From assembly GCA_039704465.1 (NCBI GenBank), contig JASFAU010000009.1, forward strand, positions 620,001 to 684,000: a stretch of 64,000 nt of DNA, given 5' to 3'. The stretch comes from Plasmodiophora brassicae. Lineage: Eukaryota > Endomyxa > Phytomyxea > Plasmodiophorida > Plasmodiophoridae. The position numbers and the translations under genes were made by a program. Under the pieces are notes generated by a model. The model saw only the letters and a program-made list of their open reading frames with translations. It was not told the DNA's origin and searched no databases. Shown here piece after piece: positions 63,950-64,000 of this stretch; the stretch's first letter is position 1, and each line of letters opens with the position of its first letter.

Positions 63950-64000
63950 CGTTAGGTCTCTGCCCCTCCTCCGACGTCTACGTAATATGCCATGCGCTGT

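Overview
This window is nuclear DNA from a gene-dense, moderately GC-rich, free-living or parasitic protist. The genes are eukaryotic: an RFC clamp-loader subunit, exportin-2, SEC22, the eS17 ribosomal protein and a complex I subunit. Most carry very short GT-AG introns of about 45-70 nt, which I placed by joining protein homology across frame breaks. All three standard stop codons end genes, so the genetic code looks standard. CCDC61/VFL3 and an EFHC/RIB72-type protein indicate an organism that builds basal bodies and motile flagella. Compact size, short introns and flagellar genes would fit a rhizarian such as a plasmodiophorid, but that placement is a guess.

Layout. 1-9,000: a tandem array of minus-strand genes for about 270-280-residue seven-helix membrane proteins, with four intact copies, four decayed copies and a duplicated 5' flank. 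Possible mobile-element debris sits at 1,915-2,900. 9,100-11,000: a SAM-domain exon and a PHD/zinc-ribbon gene. 11,270-24,280: conserved cell-biology genes, namely the Golgi coiled-coil protein CASP, an F5/8C-like protein, SEC22, CCDC61, exportin-2/CSE1 and a choline-transporter-like protein. 24,600-31,150: secreted or surface proteins (a rhamnose-binding-lectin-like protein with a GPI-type tail, a thaumatin-like protein, a secreted CmcJ-like protein) mixed with class I aldolase and SPCS1. 31,400-44,550: RFC5, a VPS39-like HOPS/CORVET subunit, a family X DNA polymerase, eS17, a tRNA-Pro(CGG), a fused kinase/acyl-CoA dehydrogenase (ACAD10/11 type) and a PH-domain protein. 45,500-55,200: a CDCA7-type zinc-finger protein, PRP38 with a Tudor-like domain, three tandem copies of an unrecognised intronless helical family, and two probable axonemal genes. 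55,600-64,000: SUV3 helicase, NDUFS4, a C2orf69 homologue, a PH plus papain-like-fold protein, a SEC14 protein and a truncated mitochondrial carrier.

There is no operon logic; neighbours share little function. The two lineage-specific families (the seven-helix array and the triplicated helical family) are the parts least explained by known biology. Several conserved genes (SPCS1, NDUFS4, SEC22 C-terminus, eS17 start, SEC14) are split into exons too short to stand out as single reading frames. They were recovered by splicing by eye, so exon borders should be treated as good predictions rather than proven.
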